Of a DNA stretch of 64,000 bases, positions 8,468 to 16,362 are shown piece by piece. The stretch spans positions 1 through 64,000 of IMG/VR virus record IMGVR_UViG_3300017987_000085; one strand, written 5' to 3'. The stretch's first letter is position 1, and each line of letters starts with the position of its first letter. The notes under the pieces were generated by a model. The model had not been told where the DNA came from. It saw only the letters and a list, made by a program, of their open reading frames with translations, and ran no database searches. Source of the DNA: a virus. The position numbers were made by a program, and so were the translations under genes.

Positions 8468-9325
8468 ATGAGCAAGCGACTTGGTTTGCTGTTGGCTGTT
8501 TTCTTGATGGGCTTTGCGGTGTTCGCCGTGGCGACGCCCGCGGAGCTCGTGTTTGTGAACGTACCTTCCGGATCGGCGGAGGATGATGTCCTCAAGTTCC
8601 AGCCGATTCTCGACCATCTCTCTGAAGAACTTGGAATCCCAATTCAGTACATCGTGGCAACGGACTATGCCTCGGTCCTTCAGGCAATGCTCTATGGCCA
8701 TGCGGACATGGCGCGCGTCGGAGGATTCACCGCTATTCAAGGTGAAGTGCTGTTCGGCGCATTCCCGATTGCCCGCGACATCAAGACCAACACGGGTCAG
8801 CCATATGACTACGCCTACGTATTGGCGCGCCCAGAGCTCGGCCTCGATCCTGAAACACTGACGCCAGAGGATCTGGTCGGTCTCACGATTGCCTATGTGA
8901 GTCCAACGTCGACCAGCGGATGCTTGGTGCCGAAGTGGGCGCTGATGGAGTTCGGGGTCGATGAAGCCGACTTTGCCGAGATCTTCTATGCAGGGTCGCA
9001 TGATGCAGCGCTCCTAGCGCTCGCGAATGGTACGGTTGACCTGGCATGCTGCAACGGCTTCCGTCTTGGGAAGAACCTCGCAGCGGGAAACATCACGGAG
9101 AGCCAGTATGTGACTGTGCTGCAGTCGCTCCCAATGCCGACGAACCCGATCATTGTGCGCCCGGGGCTCGGTGAGGATTTCATTGCAGCGTTGACTGGTG
9201 CGTGGTTGACGGTGCCAGCGGAGGCTTGTGCTCCGTTCAAACTGGATGGATTTGCATCAGTGACACCCACGAGCTACGACATGATCCGCGAGCTGATCGA
9301 GACGTTTGACCTGGCGCCCGAGTAG
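8468..9325 (+). CDS. phnD: PhnD-type ABC transporter substrate-binding protein
   Basis: The protein has 285 residues with a clear Sec signal peptide (residues 1 to about 23, SKRLGLLLAVFLMGFAVFAV). The mature part follows the phosphate/phosphite/phosphonate-binding family: DDVLKFQPILDHLSEELGIP, DYASVLQAMLYGHADMARVGG, then YVSPTSTSGCLVPKWAL near residue 140. It should capture a phosphorus compound outside the membrane and deliver it to a permease, here encoded next with an overlap. PhnD-like proteins also bind other anions, so the ligand is open. The leader GGGGAGGAACG matches the recurrent 5' motif. Confidence 0.85.
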   Translation: MSKRLGLLLAVFLMGFAVFAVATPAELVFVNVPSGSAEDDVLKFQPILDHLSEELGIPIQYIVATDYASVLQAMLYGHADMARVGGFTAIQGEVLFGAFPIARDIKTNTGQPYDYAYVLARPELGLDPETLTPEDLVGLTIAYVSPTSTSGCLVPKWALMEFGVDEADFAEIFYAGSHDAALLALANGTVDLACCNGFRLGKNLAAGNITESQYVTVLQSLPMPTNPIIVRPGLGEDFIAALTGAWLTVPAEACAPFKLDGFASVTPTSYDMIRELIETFDLAPE

Positions 9326-10127
9326 CGGCCTTGTCCGCTGGGTAGTTATCGTAGCGCTGATGGTCGCTGTCGGGCTCTGCATGGTCGAAACGCAGACCAG
9401 CCCCGCAGCGGCCGTCCGCGGCTTGCCGAACATGCTGCGGTATGTCCGCGGGATGTGGCCGCCGGCATGGGCTGCAATTCCGGGGCTGCTTAAGCCACTC
9501 CTCGAAAGCGTCGAGATCGCAGTCGTAGCAATTGCCTGGGCATCGCTAGGCGCGCTGATCCTAGGATTGCTTGCCGCCCGGAACATCAACTCGATCGGAT
9601 GGCTCTACCAGTCGGTTCGGATCCTTCTGAATACCCTACGCGGCATCCCAGCGCTTCTGTATGCGCTGATCTTCGTGGCAATGGTTGGGCTGGGTCCGTT
9701 TCCCGGGGTGTTGGGGTTGGCGTGCCACTGCACGGGCTCTCTCGGTCGCTACTTCGCCGAGGCCTTCGAAACCTCGGATCCTGGATTGATTGAAGCAGGC
9801 AAGTCTGTTGGCGCACGGAAGGCACAGATCATCCTGCATTTTGTGCTACCGGATGTGTTGCCCTTGCTGATTGGCTACATCCTGTACTACTTCGAGTATT
9901 GCATCCGTACGTCGACGCTGCTTGGATTTGTCGGAGCCGGCGGCATCGGCGTGCCGCTCTTGGTGGCCTTGCGGCTATTCCGCACGCGTGAGGTAGCAGC
10001 AATCCTGATGTTGATCTTGGCGGCGGTGTTCACGCTGGACCGGGCCAGCGCGTTCATCCGAAGGCAAATCCTTGGGGGAGACCACACGTTGCATCGGCTC
10101 TCTCGATCCCGAAAGAAGGTGACGTGA
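9306..10127 (+). CDS. phnE: PhnE-type ABC transporter permease
   Basis: Starting from the TTG at 9306, which overlaps phnD by 20 nt, the protein has 273 residues with about five or six membrane spans. Its cytoplasmic EAA loop, the contact with the ATPase, is visible in YFAEAFETSDPGLIEAGKSV followed by GARKAQII. The end (GGIGVPLLVALRLFRTREVA) resembles PhnE. The start is uncertain; the first in-frame ATG is at 9360. No PhnC ATPase gene lies beside it, so a host ATPase would be needed. Confidence 0.8.
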   Translation: MTWRPSSGLVRWVVIVALMVAVGLCMVETQTSPAAAVRGLPNMLRYVRGMWPPAWAAIPGLLKPLLESVEIAVVAIAWASLGALILGLLAARNINSIGWLYQSVRILLNTLRGIPALLYALIFVAMVGLGPFPGVLGLACHCTGSLGRYFAEAFETSDPGLIEAGKSVGARKAQIILHFVLPDVLPLLIGYILYYFEYCIRTSTLLGFVGAGGIGVPLLVALRLFRTREVAAILMLILAAVFTLDRASAFIRRQILGGDHTLHRLSRSRKKVT

Positions 10128-10603
10128 TGTTAGAGCTTCTTGTGGGGCTTCCCGGTAGCGGGAAGTCGACCTATGCACGGCAAAAGCTGGCCGAAGCAGT
10201 GGCCAACGATCGGCCAGGCAGTGTCGCCGTCGTCTCGTTTGACGCCATCCGGCGCGAGGTGTTCGGCTGCGGATACGTGCCAGAAGTTCAAGAGTCGGTG
10301 TGCGTCCTCTTCAAGCAACAGCTTTCTCTCTTACTGGCTGGCCGACGGCGAGTGCTTGTCGACAACATGAACTTGCGTCGGGCGTTTCGCGATCGATGGG
10401 CGCAGATTGCCCGGCAGTATGGACATCAGGTCATCGTGACGGAGTTTCGGGGCGACCCCGAGGAATGTTGGCACCGGGTGCTTGTACGCGGGTTGCCGTT
10501 TCGCGGTGGTCGAGACGCTTTCGATCTGTTGGTTCAACGCAGGGAAGAGGACCGCGCAGAACACGGAGCAAATGGTTCGGATCAGTGGTTTGAGGAGACC
10601 TAA
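10127..10603 (+). CDS. AAA_33-type P-loop kinase (polynucleotide-kinase-like)
   Basis: This 158-residue protein starts with a textbook Walker A (LLVGLPGSGKSTYARQ). It then shows SFDAIRREVFG, which fits the substrate Asp of this family, the strand VLVDNMNLRRAFRDRW, and a lid-like DPEECWHRVLVRG. This layout is shared by bacterial PNK-like and zeta-toxin-like kinases that phosphorylate nucleic-acid ends, sugars or other small molecules. Within this sugar-gene operon a small-molecule kinase role is equally possible. It overlaps both neighbours (TGATG, TAATG). Confidence 0.75.
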   Translation: MLELLVGLPGSGKSTYARQKLAEAVANDRPGSVAVVSFDAIRREVFGCGYVPEVQESVCVLFKQQLSLLLAGRRRVLVDNMNLRRAFRDRWAQIARQYGHQVIVTEFRGDPEECWHRVLVRGLPFRGGRDAFDLLVQRREEDRAEHGANGSDQWFEET

Positions 10604-11301
10604 TGGATGCCGTAATCGTAGACGGGGGAGAGGCAAATCGGCTGGTGGGGTATGCCCCGCCGAAGGGGCTTGTTCCGGCAGGTCCGAATGGCGAGACGCT
10701 CCTCGAGCTGTTGCTCGATCGAATGGCGGCCATCGGTGTGCGGCGCAAGCCGACGCTCATCCTTGGCTATCCATCGGCGAAGCGATTCTTGAGACATCCA
10801 TCGGCGAAGCGCGTTGACGTGATGCTTGACTATGAAATGGCCGGACCGTTGCCGGCGCTGGCGCAGGCGGCGAAGCGATTCGAATCGGCAGACGTGGTGA
10901 TCACGACTGGCGATGCGTGGTTTTCATCGTTGGCTCAGCTTGGGATGACATCACTTCATGAAACGGAGGCCGAAGAAACGGTGCGCGTATTGACGGCGCC
11001 CGCGCAGTTGGGTCGGCCGCAGATCCTTTCTGCCGGCCAACGCAAGCCAATTCCGTACATCGGTCGGTTTGCCAAGGATGGGACCGTGTCGTATGCCGGC
11101 GCGCTACGTGTTGTGCGTTGTCCGGCGTACTGGCGGGGTGTCCGGGCTGGCGTCAACGCAGGGATGAAATGGATTGTCCGGCCGCTGCTCTACCTGCCGG
11201 CGGGGACGGTGAAGCTGTTGCCGGTGACAGGGGAGTGGGGACATGTCAATACGCCGGCAGATCTCGATCGGGTACGAGAGATGTGTAACGGGAGGAGGTG
11301 A
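10603..11301 (+). CDS. sugar-phosphate nucleotidyltransferase-like protein
   Basis: The 232-residue protein resembles GT-A-fold NTP transferases. The first loop, VDGGEANRLVGYAPPKGLVPAG, keeps the spacing of the GxGxR...PK nucleotide-binding motif, though the usual AAG is replaced by VDGG. Later come VITTGDAWFSS (metal/substrate region), GALRVVRCPAYW and a final EWGHVNTPADLDRV typical of these enzymes. It would activate a sugar phosphate as an NDP-sugar for the nearby glycosyltransferases. The altered first motif leaves activity uncertain. Confidence 0.7.
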   Translation: MDAVIVDGGEANRLVGYAPPKGLVPAGPNGETLLELLLDRMAAIGVRRKPTLILGYPSAKRFLRHPSAKRVDVMLDYEMAGPLPALAQAAKRFESADVVITTGDAWFSSLAQLGMTSLHETEAEETVRVLTAPAQLGRPQILSAGQRKPIPYIGRFAKDGTVSYAGALRVVRCPAYWRGVRAGVNAGMKWIVRPLLYLPAGTVKLLPVTGEWGHVNTPADLDRVREMCNGRR

Positions 11302-11303
11302 AC

Positions 11304-11408
11304 ATGGCGACGAAATGTCCAGGAGGCAAGATTCGCAGTGGCGGAAAAGGTCGCGGCCTTGGAAAAGGTGGCGGTAGGGGACCAATCGGTCAACCGGGAC
11401 CGAAGTAG
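11304..11408 (+). CDS. 34-residue Gly/Lys/Arg-rich basic protein
   Basis: The peptide follows the nucleotidyltransferase by 2 nt with an excellent GGAGGAGGTG ribosome site. It is almost entirely Gly, Lys and Arg after a CPGGK start, with a low-complexity centre (GGKGRGLGKGGGRGP). It could bind nucleic acid or polyanions. A terminator follows 41 nt later, so it ends this operon. Confidence 0.55.
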   Translation: MATKCPGGKIRSGGKGRGLGKGGGRGPIGQPGPK

Positions 11409-11449
11409 CGTTGTTGTGTGAATACGCAGCATTCTACCTCTGGATGGAC

Positions 11450-11485
11450 AAAGGGCTCGCCTTCGGGTGAGCCCTTTGTTGTTGT
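11450..11485 (+). terminator. rho-independent terminator
   Basis: A hairpin with arms AAAGGGCTC and GAGCCCTTT around a CGCC-TTCG-GGT top is followed by GTTGTTGTGT. It closes the transcription unit that runs from the portal side to the Gly-rich gene; the epimerase gene starts 29 nt after it. Confidence 0.85.
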
Positions 11486-11513
11486 GTCCCTCGAGACAGA
11501 AGGGGGCCACACC

Positions 11514-12425
11514 ATGCGGATTCTCGTCACCGGCGGTGCCGGTTTCATCGGATCACACATTGTCGATGCCTATACCCGTGCAGGACACGAAGTGGCTGTG
11601 CTCGATGACCACTCCACTGGCAAGCCAGCCAATCTGAAGAAGGCAGCACAAAGCGGGTTGCTGACCGTGTTCGAAGGCGATGTCTGCGATGCAGGATTCG
11701 TCCGTGAGATCTTCGAAGCTTATCAACCCGAGGTTGTCAACCACCATGCAGCGCGTGTCGACGTTGCGTGGTGCGAAGAACACCCGGAGGAGACGCAAGC
11801 GACCAACGTCGACAGCATGGGCGTGCTTCTCTCTGCGGCGTCGACAGCGCCGGTGAAACGGTTCATCTTCGCAGGTTCAGTTGGGGCATACGGTGAATGC
11901 GATAAGCCAGCTATCGAGGATTGGCCATTGATGCCGGAAGGTGTCTACGGTTGTTCGAAAGCTGGCGCCGAAAGACGACTGACCGATGCAAGCATGCAGC
12001 AGACGCCCACTCGAATCATCCTCCGCTACGCCAACGTTTATGGTCCGCGTGCATCGAACGGTGTCGTGCTGGCTTTCGTGCGAAACTGGATGACGCAAGA
12101 GCGTCCGACGATCTATGGTGACGGTGAGCAGGTTCGTGACTTCGTCCATGTACGCGACGTGGCTCGCGCCAACCTGCTTGTGCTGGATCACCCGGAGTTG
12201 CCGGAAGGATCGCTCCGGATCTTCAACATCGCCTCGGGCCGTCCAGTAACGGTCAATAAGCTTTGGGCAATGGTCTCGGCGGAGCTCAAGGTAGCGAGAT
12301 CGGCAGACATCGTGACCAGTCGCATCGATGCATCCCGCGCGGCCGAGGAGCTCGGATTCGAGCCGAGCGAGACGTTGCATTCAGGTGTGATTGAGTTGCT
12401 TGCACATTTCGCTGAGGATTTGTAG
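11514..12425 (+). CDS. NAD-dependent nucleotide-sugar epimerase/dehydratase
   Basis: From the ATG at 11514 the protein has 303 residues, close to the family norm. It opens with the Rossmann dinucleotide motif VTGGAGFIGSHIVDAY (residues 4-19), keeps a catalytic Ser in IFAGSVGAYGE near residue 122, and a YxxxK pair in VYGCSKAGAE near 145. It ends with the usual FNIASGRPVTVNKLW substrate domain. Relatives are UDP-glucose 4-epimerases and dTDP-sugar dehydratases; the substrate is unknown. It starts a new unit after the terminator and supports sugar-donor synthesis. Confidence 0.9.
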   Translation: MRILVTGGAGFIGSHIVDAYTRAGHEVAVLDDHSTGKPANLKKAAQSGLLTVFEGDVCDAGFVREIFEAYQPEVVNHHAARVDVAWCEEHPEETQATNVDSMGVLLSAASTAPVKRFIFAGSVGAYGECDKPAIEDWPLMPEGVYGCSKAGAERRLTDASMQQTPTRIILRYANVYGPRASNGVVLAFVRNWMTQERPTIYGDGEQVRDFVHVRDVARANLLVLDHPELPEGSLRIFNIASGRPVTVNKLWAMVSAELKVARSADIVTSRIDASRAAEELGFEPSETLHSGVIELLAHFAEDL

Positions 12426-12434
12426 GGTGCATCC

Positions 12435-12827
12435 ATGAGGCAGGTCACGACAGAAGTCTGCGATCGCTGCAACCGGAAGCACGTTGTCGAGGAAAGGATC
12501 CTCTGTGATGCATGTAATGGGCTGATCTGTGCTACTGAACCGAAGGCAGTGGAATGGTTTGGGACTGGTCTGTACTCCGAGGTTCATGAGTACATGCCGC
12601 AACTTGACAGTCTTCCGCGGACGCCGATTACCGTGACGTACGATCCGAAGCAATCCAATGCCATCTTCCAGTTCCATTTCTGCTGTCTCTCGCATATGCT
12701 GCTCTGGCTGCGCCATCTCCCTGAGGGCTACCTACCGGTAGACGAGATTCGGATCGAAGGCGTAGTCAATGCGTTTGCGCAGTTGCCTGTTCAAGAGATC
12801 CCCGATGTAGCCGTTGACGAAGAGTAG
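12435..12827 (+). CDS. zinc-ribbon hypothetical protein
   Basis: The protein has 130 residues. Two CxxC pairs near the N-terminus (CDRCNRKHVVEERILCDAC, about residues 9-27) form a classic zinc ribbon. A later FHFCCLSHMLLWLRHL could supply more ligands. It resembles phage proteins that carry a Zn-ribbon and a Cys/His patch, but no function is known. It is the last gene before the strong promoter at 12.86 kb. Confidence 0.65.
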   Translation: MRQVTTEVCDRCNRKHVVEERILCDACNGLICATEPKAVEWFGTGLYSEVHEYMPQLDSLPRTPITVTYDPKQSNAIFQFHFCCLSHMLLWLRHLPEGYLPVDEIRIEGVVNAFAQLPVQEIPDVAVDEE

Positions 12828-12854
12828 GCTGTGTTTGGCCTGCGGAATGCCCTC

Positions 12855-12884
12855 TTGACAAACATCAAACCTTTGATGTAGGAT
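12855..12884 (+). promoter_or_regulatory. sigma70-type promoter with palindromic operator
   Basis: A perfect -35 box TTGACA (12855-12860), an 18-nt spacer and -10 TAGGAT (12879-12884). The spacer holds a perfect palindrome CATCAAACCTTTGATG (12863-12878), the expected place for a repressor that blocks RNA polymerase. The first gene downstream starts at 12928 with the recurrent GGGGAGAAAGGGAACAG leader. Confidence 0.75.
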
Positions 12885-12927
12885 GCGTTGCGCTCTTGGG
12901 CGTGGAGCAAGGGGAGAAAGGGAACAG

Positions 12928-13035
12928 ATGGGCAAGATGGCCTCACAAGCCGCAGCGAACCTGCGGGCGGAAATCACGCAGATCCTCGACACGGAACCCG
13001 ACACACTGCATGCCTGGGTGTTGCGCGGTGTCTGA
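12928..13035 (+). CDS. 35-residue hypothetical protein
   Basis: The ATG lies after the recurrent leader GGGGAGAAAGGGAACAG and 44 nt past the -10 box, so it is the first reading frame of this transcript. The peptide (MGKMASQAAANLRAEITQIL at its start) is helical and uncharged overall, with no motif. Support comes from promoter and leader rather than from sequence conservation. Confidence 0.5.
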   Translation: MGKMASQAAANLRAEITQILDTEPDTLHAWVLRGV

Positions 13036-13059
13036 GGAGACGCACAGGGGGGGGATTGG

Positions 13060-13191
13060 GTGGCCCGGGACTTGCTTCTAGCAGCAGCGATCGCATGTTG
13101 TGCCATTACGGCAGTGGCAGTGCTTGCGATCGTGGGGCGTGCTTGGCGTCGACATAGGGGTACGGAATCGTTCGAGGATTGGTGGTACTAG
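13060..13191 (+). CDS. 43-residue single-span membrane protein
   Basis: A GTG start follows a run of nine Gs. The peptide has a hydrophobic helix (LLLAAAIACCAITAVAVLAI) and then a basic stretch WRRHRG and an aromatic end EDWWY. It would be a type-III-like inner-membrane mini-protein. The role is unknown. Confidence 0.5.
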   Translation: MARDLLLAAAIACCAITAVAVLAIVGRAWRRHRGTESFEDWWY

Positions 13192-13194
13192 CGA

Positions 13195-13338
13195 TGTCCG
13201 TAGCAACGGCAGGCCAAACCTACAGCGAACGCATCGAGGTCGCGCGTTGAGCTCGACCGACAGCTCCTGGTCGAAGCGTTGATCCGTGGGCGGTTGCGGA
13301 TGGGGAGGGTTTATGACGAGAACTGAAATTCTGAAGTG
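13195..13338 (+). pseudogene. frameshifted remnant of an XRE-type gene
   Basis: From 13195 the DNA encodes TYSERIEVAR and then a stop; in the next frame it continues VELDRQLLVEALIRGRLRM. Both pieces align in order with the intact XRE gene at 14253 (TYGERIEAARKEKGWSRVELGRRV), with about 27 nt missing between them. The stretch is therefore probably a decayed copy. An alternative is two overlapping short peptides. Confidence 0.45.
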
Positions 13339-13711
13339 GTTGCGGACAGACTATGACCCTGAGGATTCGCCTCTGGCGGAGAAGGAGAATGCATTCCGGC
13401 AGGGCTTGGCATTGATTCTCGAAGCTGTGTGCCCCAAAGCAGAGCCCGCGCTGTTGGAAAGGGTTAGGAATAAAGTACAGCCTACGTGGCCTGCGCCGTA
13501 CAGGCTGCTGTGTCCTCCTCCAGCGGACTTGGAGAATGCACTTCATGAGGCGCTGGCATTAATGATTGAGAGGTTGGACGGGAGCGATGGGTTGAATGGT
13601 ACGGATACGTCCTTTTACTATTGCTTTGAGACGATTCACCATATTCGAACGAGCGGAACAAGGGCGGAAGAGCAGAAAAGAACAGGAAAGCACAATGAAG
13701 AAGATGCCTGA
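13313..13711 (+). CDS. 132-residue hypothetical protein
   Basis: The ATG at 13313 follows GGGGAGGGTTT. The protein is mostly helical and acidic (TEILKWLRTDYDPEDSPLAE, then LENALHEALALMIERL) and ends in a charged tail. No motif, signal or membrane span. It overlaps the next gene by 17 nt. Confidence 0.6.
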   Translation: MTRTEILKWLRTDYDPEDSPLAEKENAFRQGLALILEAVCPKAEPALLERVRNKVQPTWPAPYRLLCPPPADLENALHEALALMIERLDGSDGLNGTDTSFYYCFETIHHIRTSGTRAEEQKRTGKHNEEDA

Positions 13712-13877
13712 GGGGACGTCTGATACGAGCCGGATCCGTGTTGAAATCATCGCTACTGGCAAAGCAATCTACCCACAATCGTGGCCGAGAGAGTTGTTGC
13801 TGTGGACGACTGCCAACCATAGGATCCGTGCTTTTGCAAGGGGGCTTGAAAAGCGATTGAGGTGGTTGTGGTGGTAG
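13695..13877 (+). CDS. 60-residue hypothetical basic protein
   Basis: The frame starts at the ATG at 13695 with AGGAAAG upstream. It contains a polar N-terminus and a Trp/Arg-rich C-terminus (SWPRELLLWTTANHRIRAF, then RLRWLWW). Overlaps of 17 nt with the previous gene and 16 nt with the next fit a packed operon. Function unknown. Confidence 0.5.
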   Translation: MKKMPEGTSDTSRIRVEIIATGKAIYPQSWPRELLLWTTANHRIRAFARGLEKRLRWLWW

Positions 13878-14260
13878 AGAAATTCGATCCGGAGAGATTT
13901 CAGCTCAACGTTGGTGGTGAGGTAACGCCTGGATGGACTGAAGTAGATCCTTCGGCATGGGAAGACCAGTGCGAGGCATGCGGAGCCAAGAGCGTATTCT
14001 TTGAGGCTTCGCTTCCCCTAGCTCTTCTCGAGGTTGCCCAGGAGGGCAGGGTCCGGGATCTTGTGATGGATGTACTGACAGACATGCTCGCTGATCAAGC
14101 TAAGGTACCGTGTTCCGAAGCATCAGTCAGAACCGTTGCTGAGAAACTCAATGAACGATTCAAGATCGAAGGAGTCTGGGCCATGGTGCCTTGGCGAATT
14201 CAGCTCTGTCCTGAATGCGGCGTAGTGTTTCACAAGCGTATTGAGGAACTGTATGACTAA
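13862..14260 (+). CDS. zinc-binding hypothetical protein
   Basis: The start is one of several GTG codons (13862, 13868 or 13871); the first is used here. The roughly 132-residue protein has CEAC near residue 38 and CPEC near 119, spaced as the two halves of one zinc site around a helical core. No family is recognised. It overlaps the XRE gene start by 8 nt. Confidence 0.6.
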   Translation: MVVVVEKFDPERFQLNVGGEVTPGWTEVDPSAWEDQCEACGAKSVFFEASLPLALLEVAQEGRVRDLVMDVLTDMLADQAKVPCSEASVRTVAEKLNERFKIEGVWAMVPWRIQLCPECGVVFHKRIEELYD

Positions 14261-14444
14261 CTCGACCTACGGTGAACGCATCGAGGCCGCACGCAAGGAG
14301 AAGGGCTGGTCGCGTGTTGAGCTCGGCCGACGCGTCGACCGAACGCCGCAGGCGATCCACATGTGGGAACGCCAAGGCCGCATGCCCCACGTTGCAGTCC
14401 GGAGGAAGCTCGAGGAATTGCTGGGGGTGAAGCCTCCGAAGTAG
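14253..14444 (+). CDS. XRE-family helix-turn-helix protein
   Basis: The 63-residue protein is little more than one HTH domain: YGERIEAARKEKGWSRVELG, RRVDRTPQAIHMWER, then MPHVAVRRKLEELLGV. This is the standard XRE fold used in phage repressors and antitoxins. It overlaps the upstream gene by 8 nt. The frameshifted copy at 13.2 kb shows a past duplication. Confidence 0.8.
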   Translation: MTNSTYGERIEAARKEKGWSRVELGRRVDRTPQAIHMWERQGRMPHVAVRRKLEELLGVKPPK

Positions 14445-14485
14445 GATGGTTCGTGGCGCCATACGCCACGGGGGAGATGGAACAT

Positions 14486-15298
14486 ATGGGCACGAACGCC
14501 GGGATTGTCATCAACGTTTCGATTCCTTTGACGCTGTTCCCACAACGACTTGATCACCTGAAATGTGTTGTTGATGCTGTCTTGCCGCAAATGCAGCGCA
14601 CGGATCGTCTTGTGTTTGTCGATGATAGAAGTTGCAAAGAGGTCCAGGAGTACCTGGCGTCCGTTGCGGCTGAGAGCCCGTTGCGGATCCAGGTGATCCA
14701 TCGAGACCTCGCCTCCTTGCCCGAACGGTTGAGCGAGGATGGTCGACCCTGGCGGTTGGCCTCCTCGCGCAACCTGGGCGTTGCTAAGCTCGGAGATTGC
14801 GCGTTCTACGTGTTCCTCGATGCGGATTGCGTGCCGATAGAAGGCTGGCTCGAAGCGTATCGGGAGATGCGAATGGCGCACCTCTTTAAGCTCCCGCGAG
14901 TAACGTTCGGTCAAACCCAACACCAAGGACTGACACATTCGGAAGGTTCTTACTTGGATCCGCGGCTTTGCGGCCGGGATCCCGGTGACATGGTCCGACG
15001 TTTGGTGGCGCTGTTTGAGCGTGGCGGCGGCGGAAACATGGCGATTTGTCATTACGCTTGGGAGCAGACAGGTGGGTTCGATGAAGCATTTGACGGCGGG
15101 TTTGGCTATGAGGAGACGGAACTTGCGTGCCGAGCATATGAACATGGCGGAGAGGTGCTGTACGTGCCGGATGCGAAGGTGCTGCATCTCTACCACTCTC
15201 GGACCAAGACACACTTCCACAACATGGAACGAAACCGGCGGTTATTCATGGTCAGGACGGGGTTGTCGGCGTTCGCACGGAACGTGACTCAAGCATGA
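14486..15298 (+). CDS. GT2-like (GT-A fold) glycosyltransferase
   Basis: The ATG at 14486 follows GGGGGAGATGGAACAT, another copy of the recurrent leader. The 270-residue protein is a family-2-type enzyme: N-terminal IPLTLFPQRLDHLKCVVDAV, DRLVFVDDRS near residue 40, the DxD metal motif YVFLDADCVPIEGWL near 108, and a C-terminal GGFDEAFDGGFGYEETELAC with the catalytic-type ED/EE region. It lies apart from the 4.5-kb sugar genes but probably serves the same surface modification. Confidence 0.85.
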   Translation: MGTNAGIVINVSIPLTLFPQRLDHLKCVVDAVLPQMQRTDRLVFVDDRSCKEVQEYLASVAAESPLRIQVIHRDLASLPERLSEDGRPWRLASSRNLGVAKLGDCAFYVFLDADCVPIEGWLEAYREMRMAHLFKLPRVTFGQTQHQGLTHSEGSYLDPRLCGRDPGDMVRRLVALFERGGGGNMAICHYAWEQTGGFDEAFDGGFGYEETELACRAYEHGGEVLYVPDAKVLHLYHSRTKTHFHNMERNRRLFMVRTGLSAFARNVTQA

Positions 15299-15546
15299 CG
15301 CTCGAAGTCGGCTCGAGGGTTCTGACACCGAAAGGGCTTGGTGAGATCGTCGGGAAGGATCTTCCGGAGAGCGAGAGACTGTGGCGTTGGACCGTTCTCT
15401 TGGATGTGCCGTGGTGGGGCCGGCGGAAACTGTGTTTCTGGCCGAGAGAACTGAGACTGGAGGAAGTCAAGGAGGGGCGGCATGAACATCACGAAGGTGA
15501 AAGTGAAGGGCGCTCGGATCCACATCACGTGGATAACGCCTTGTGA
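15295..15546 (+). CDS. small KOW-like beta-barrel protein (tentative)
   Basis: It overlaps the glycosyltransferase stop by ATGA. The 83-residue protein begins LEVGSRVLTPKGLGEIVGKD and continues WRWTVLLDVPWWGRRKLCFW, the pattern of short beta-barrel domains that regulate or bind nucleic acid. Its last third overlaps the next gene for 65 nt and is low in information. Function unknown. Confidence 0.5.
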   Translation: MTLEVGSRVLTPKGLGEIVGKDLPESERLWRWTVLLDVPWWGRRKLCFWPRELRLEEVKEGRHEHHEGESEGRSDPHHVDNAL

Positions 15547-16153
15547 GGGGTCAGGCGAACCGGACGAACACGAACTGCGTTCGAACGAAAGGCCAGCACA
15601 GCCATTCATCGATGCGATGCTTGGTCTGAGACAGGCGATCGTCGAAGAGGCGGAACTCCCAGAAGAGATGACAGAACAGATCACTCCGGTAGGCCTTAGC
15701 ATCAAGCACTACGACGATGGGCGTATGGGCGCAGTGATCTCGGGCACTCGGAAGCTGACCAACAGCAATTCGCCCTTGGTTCTCAACACGCCGCACAAAC
15801 CAAGCGAAGGAGCCAATGAGACGGATCAGACCCCATTGCTTGGTGAAGACACGACGGCCGCGGTCGACAAGGTCATCCATGAGGCGGTGAAGTACATCCA
15901 GGGGGAACGGGCGCCAAAGGATCAACAGTCGTTGCCTTTTGAAGAGAAGGCTTCGCCGAAGGATGAGATTCCGACGGTCGAAATCGATTTGGCTGCGAAC
16001 TGTTCGGAGTGCGGTAAGCCAGGCGCAACACCGAGTGGCCTCTGTCTCGCATGCCTGGCAAAGAGGGTTGAAGCTCCATCAGAAGAGCCAGTTGGGGCGG
16101 CTGCGGCGTGGAAAGCAGACACGCTAATCAGTAGAACGGGAGCGTTGCGGTGA
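15482..16153 (+). CDS. 223-residue protein with C-terminal zinc ribbon
   Basis: A GGAGG site lies before the ATG. The first two-thirds contain a beta-rich start (MNITKVKVKGARIHITWITP) and a polar linker. Near residue 178 a zinc ribbon follows: CSECGKPGATPSGLCLAC. The beginning resembles phage proteins of unknown role that start with MNITKVKV-type strands. It may pair with the DNA-metabolism genes downstream. Confidence 0.65.
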   Translation: MNITKVKVKGARIHITWITPCEGSGEPDEHELRSNERPAQPFIDAMLGLRQAIVEEAELPEEMTEQITPVGLSIKHYDDGRMGAVISGTRKLTNSNSPLVLNTPHKPSEGANETDQTPLLGEDTTAAVDKVIHEAVKYIQGERAPKDQQSLPFEEKASPKDEIPTVEIDLAANCSECGKPGATPSGLCLACLAKRVEAPSEEPVGAAAAWKADTLISRTGALR

Positions 16154-16362
16154 GACCGCGTAACGCATATGCAATCCGAGACAGCGAGAGGAACCCCCTC
16201 TACGGAGGCCCGGAAGGGTGCGTCTTGTCATCCAGCAAGTGCGGTGGTATGAGAGGTTCCCCCATTGAGATTGCCGCTGTAAAACGAGGCGTCGGTACAC
16301 GCCTACCGTTCTACGCAGCCGGAGTAGCGCCCGGCCAGCCGCCCCACAAACAAGGAGAAACC

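Noticed and set aside
16150-16362. Extended GTG-start frame before the 28-residue peptide
   Set aside because: Composition is odd, no domain appears, and a better ribosome site lies at 16363.
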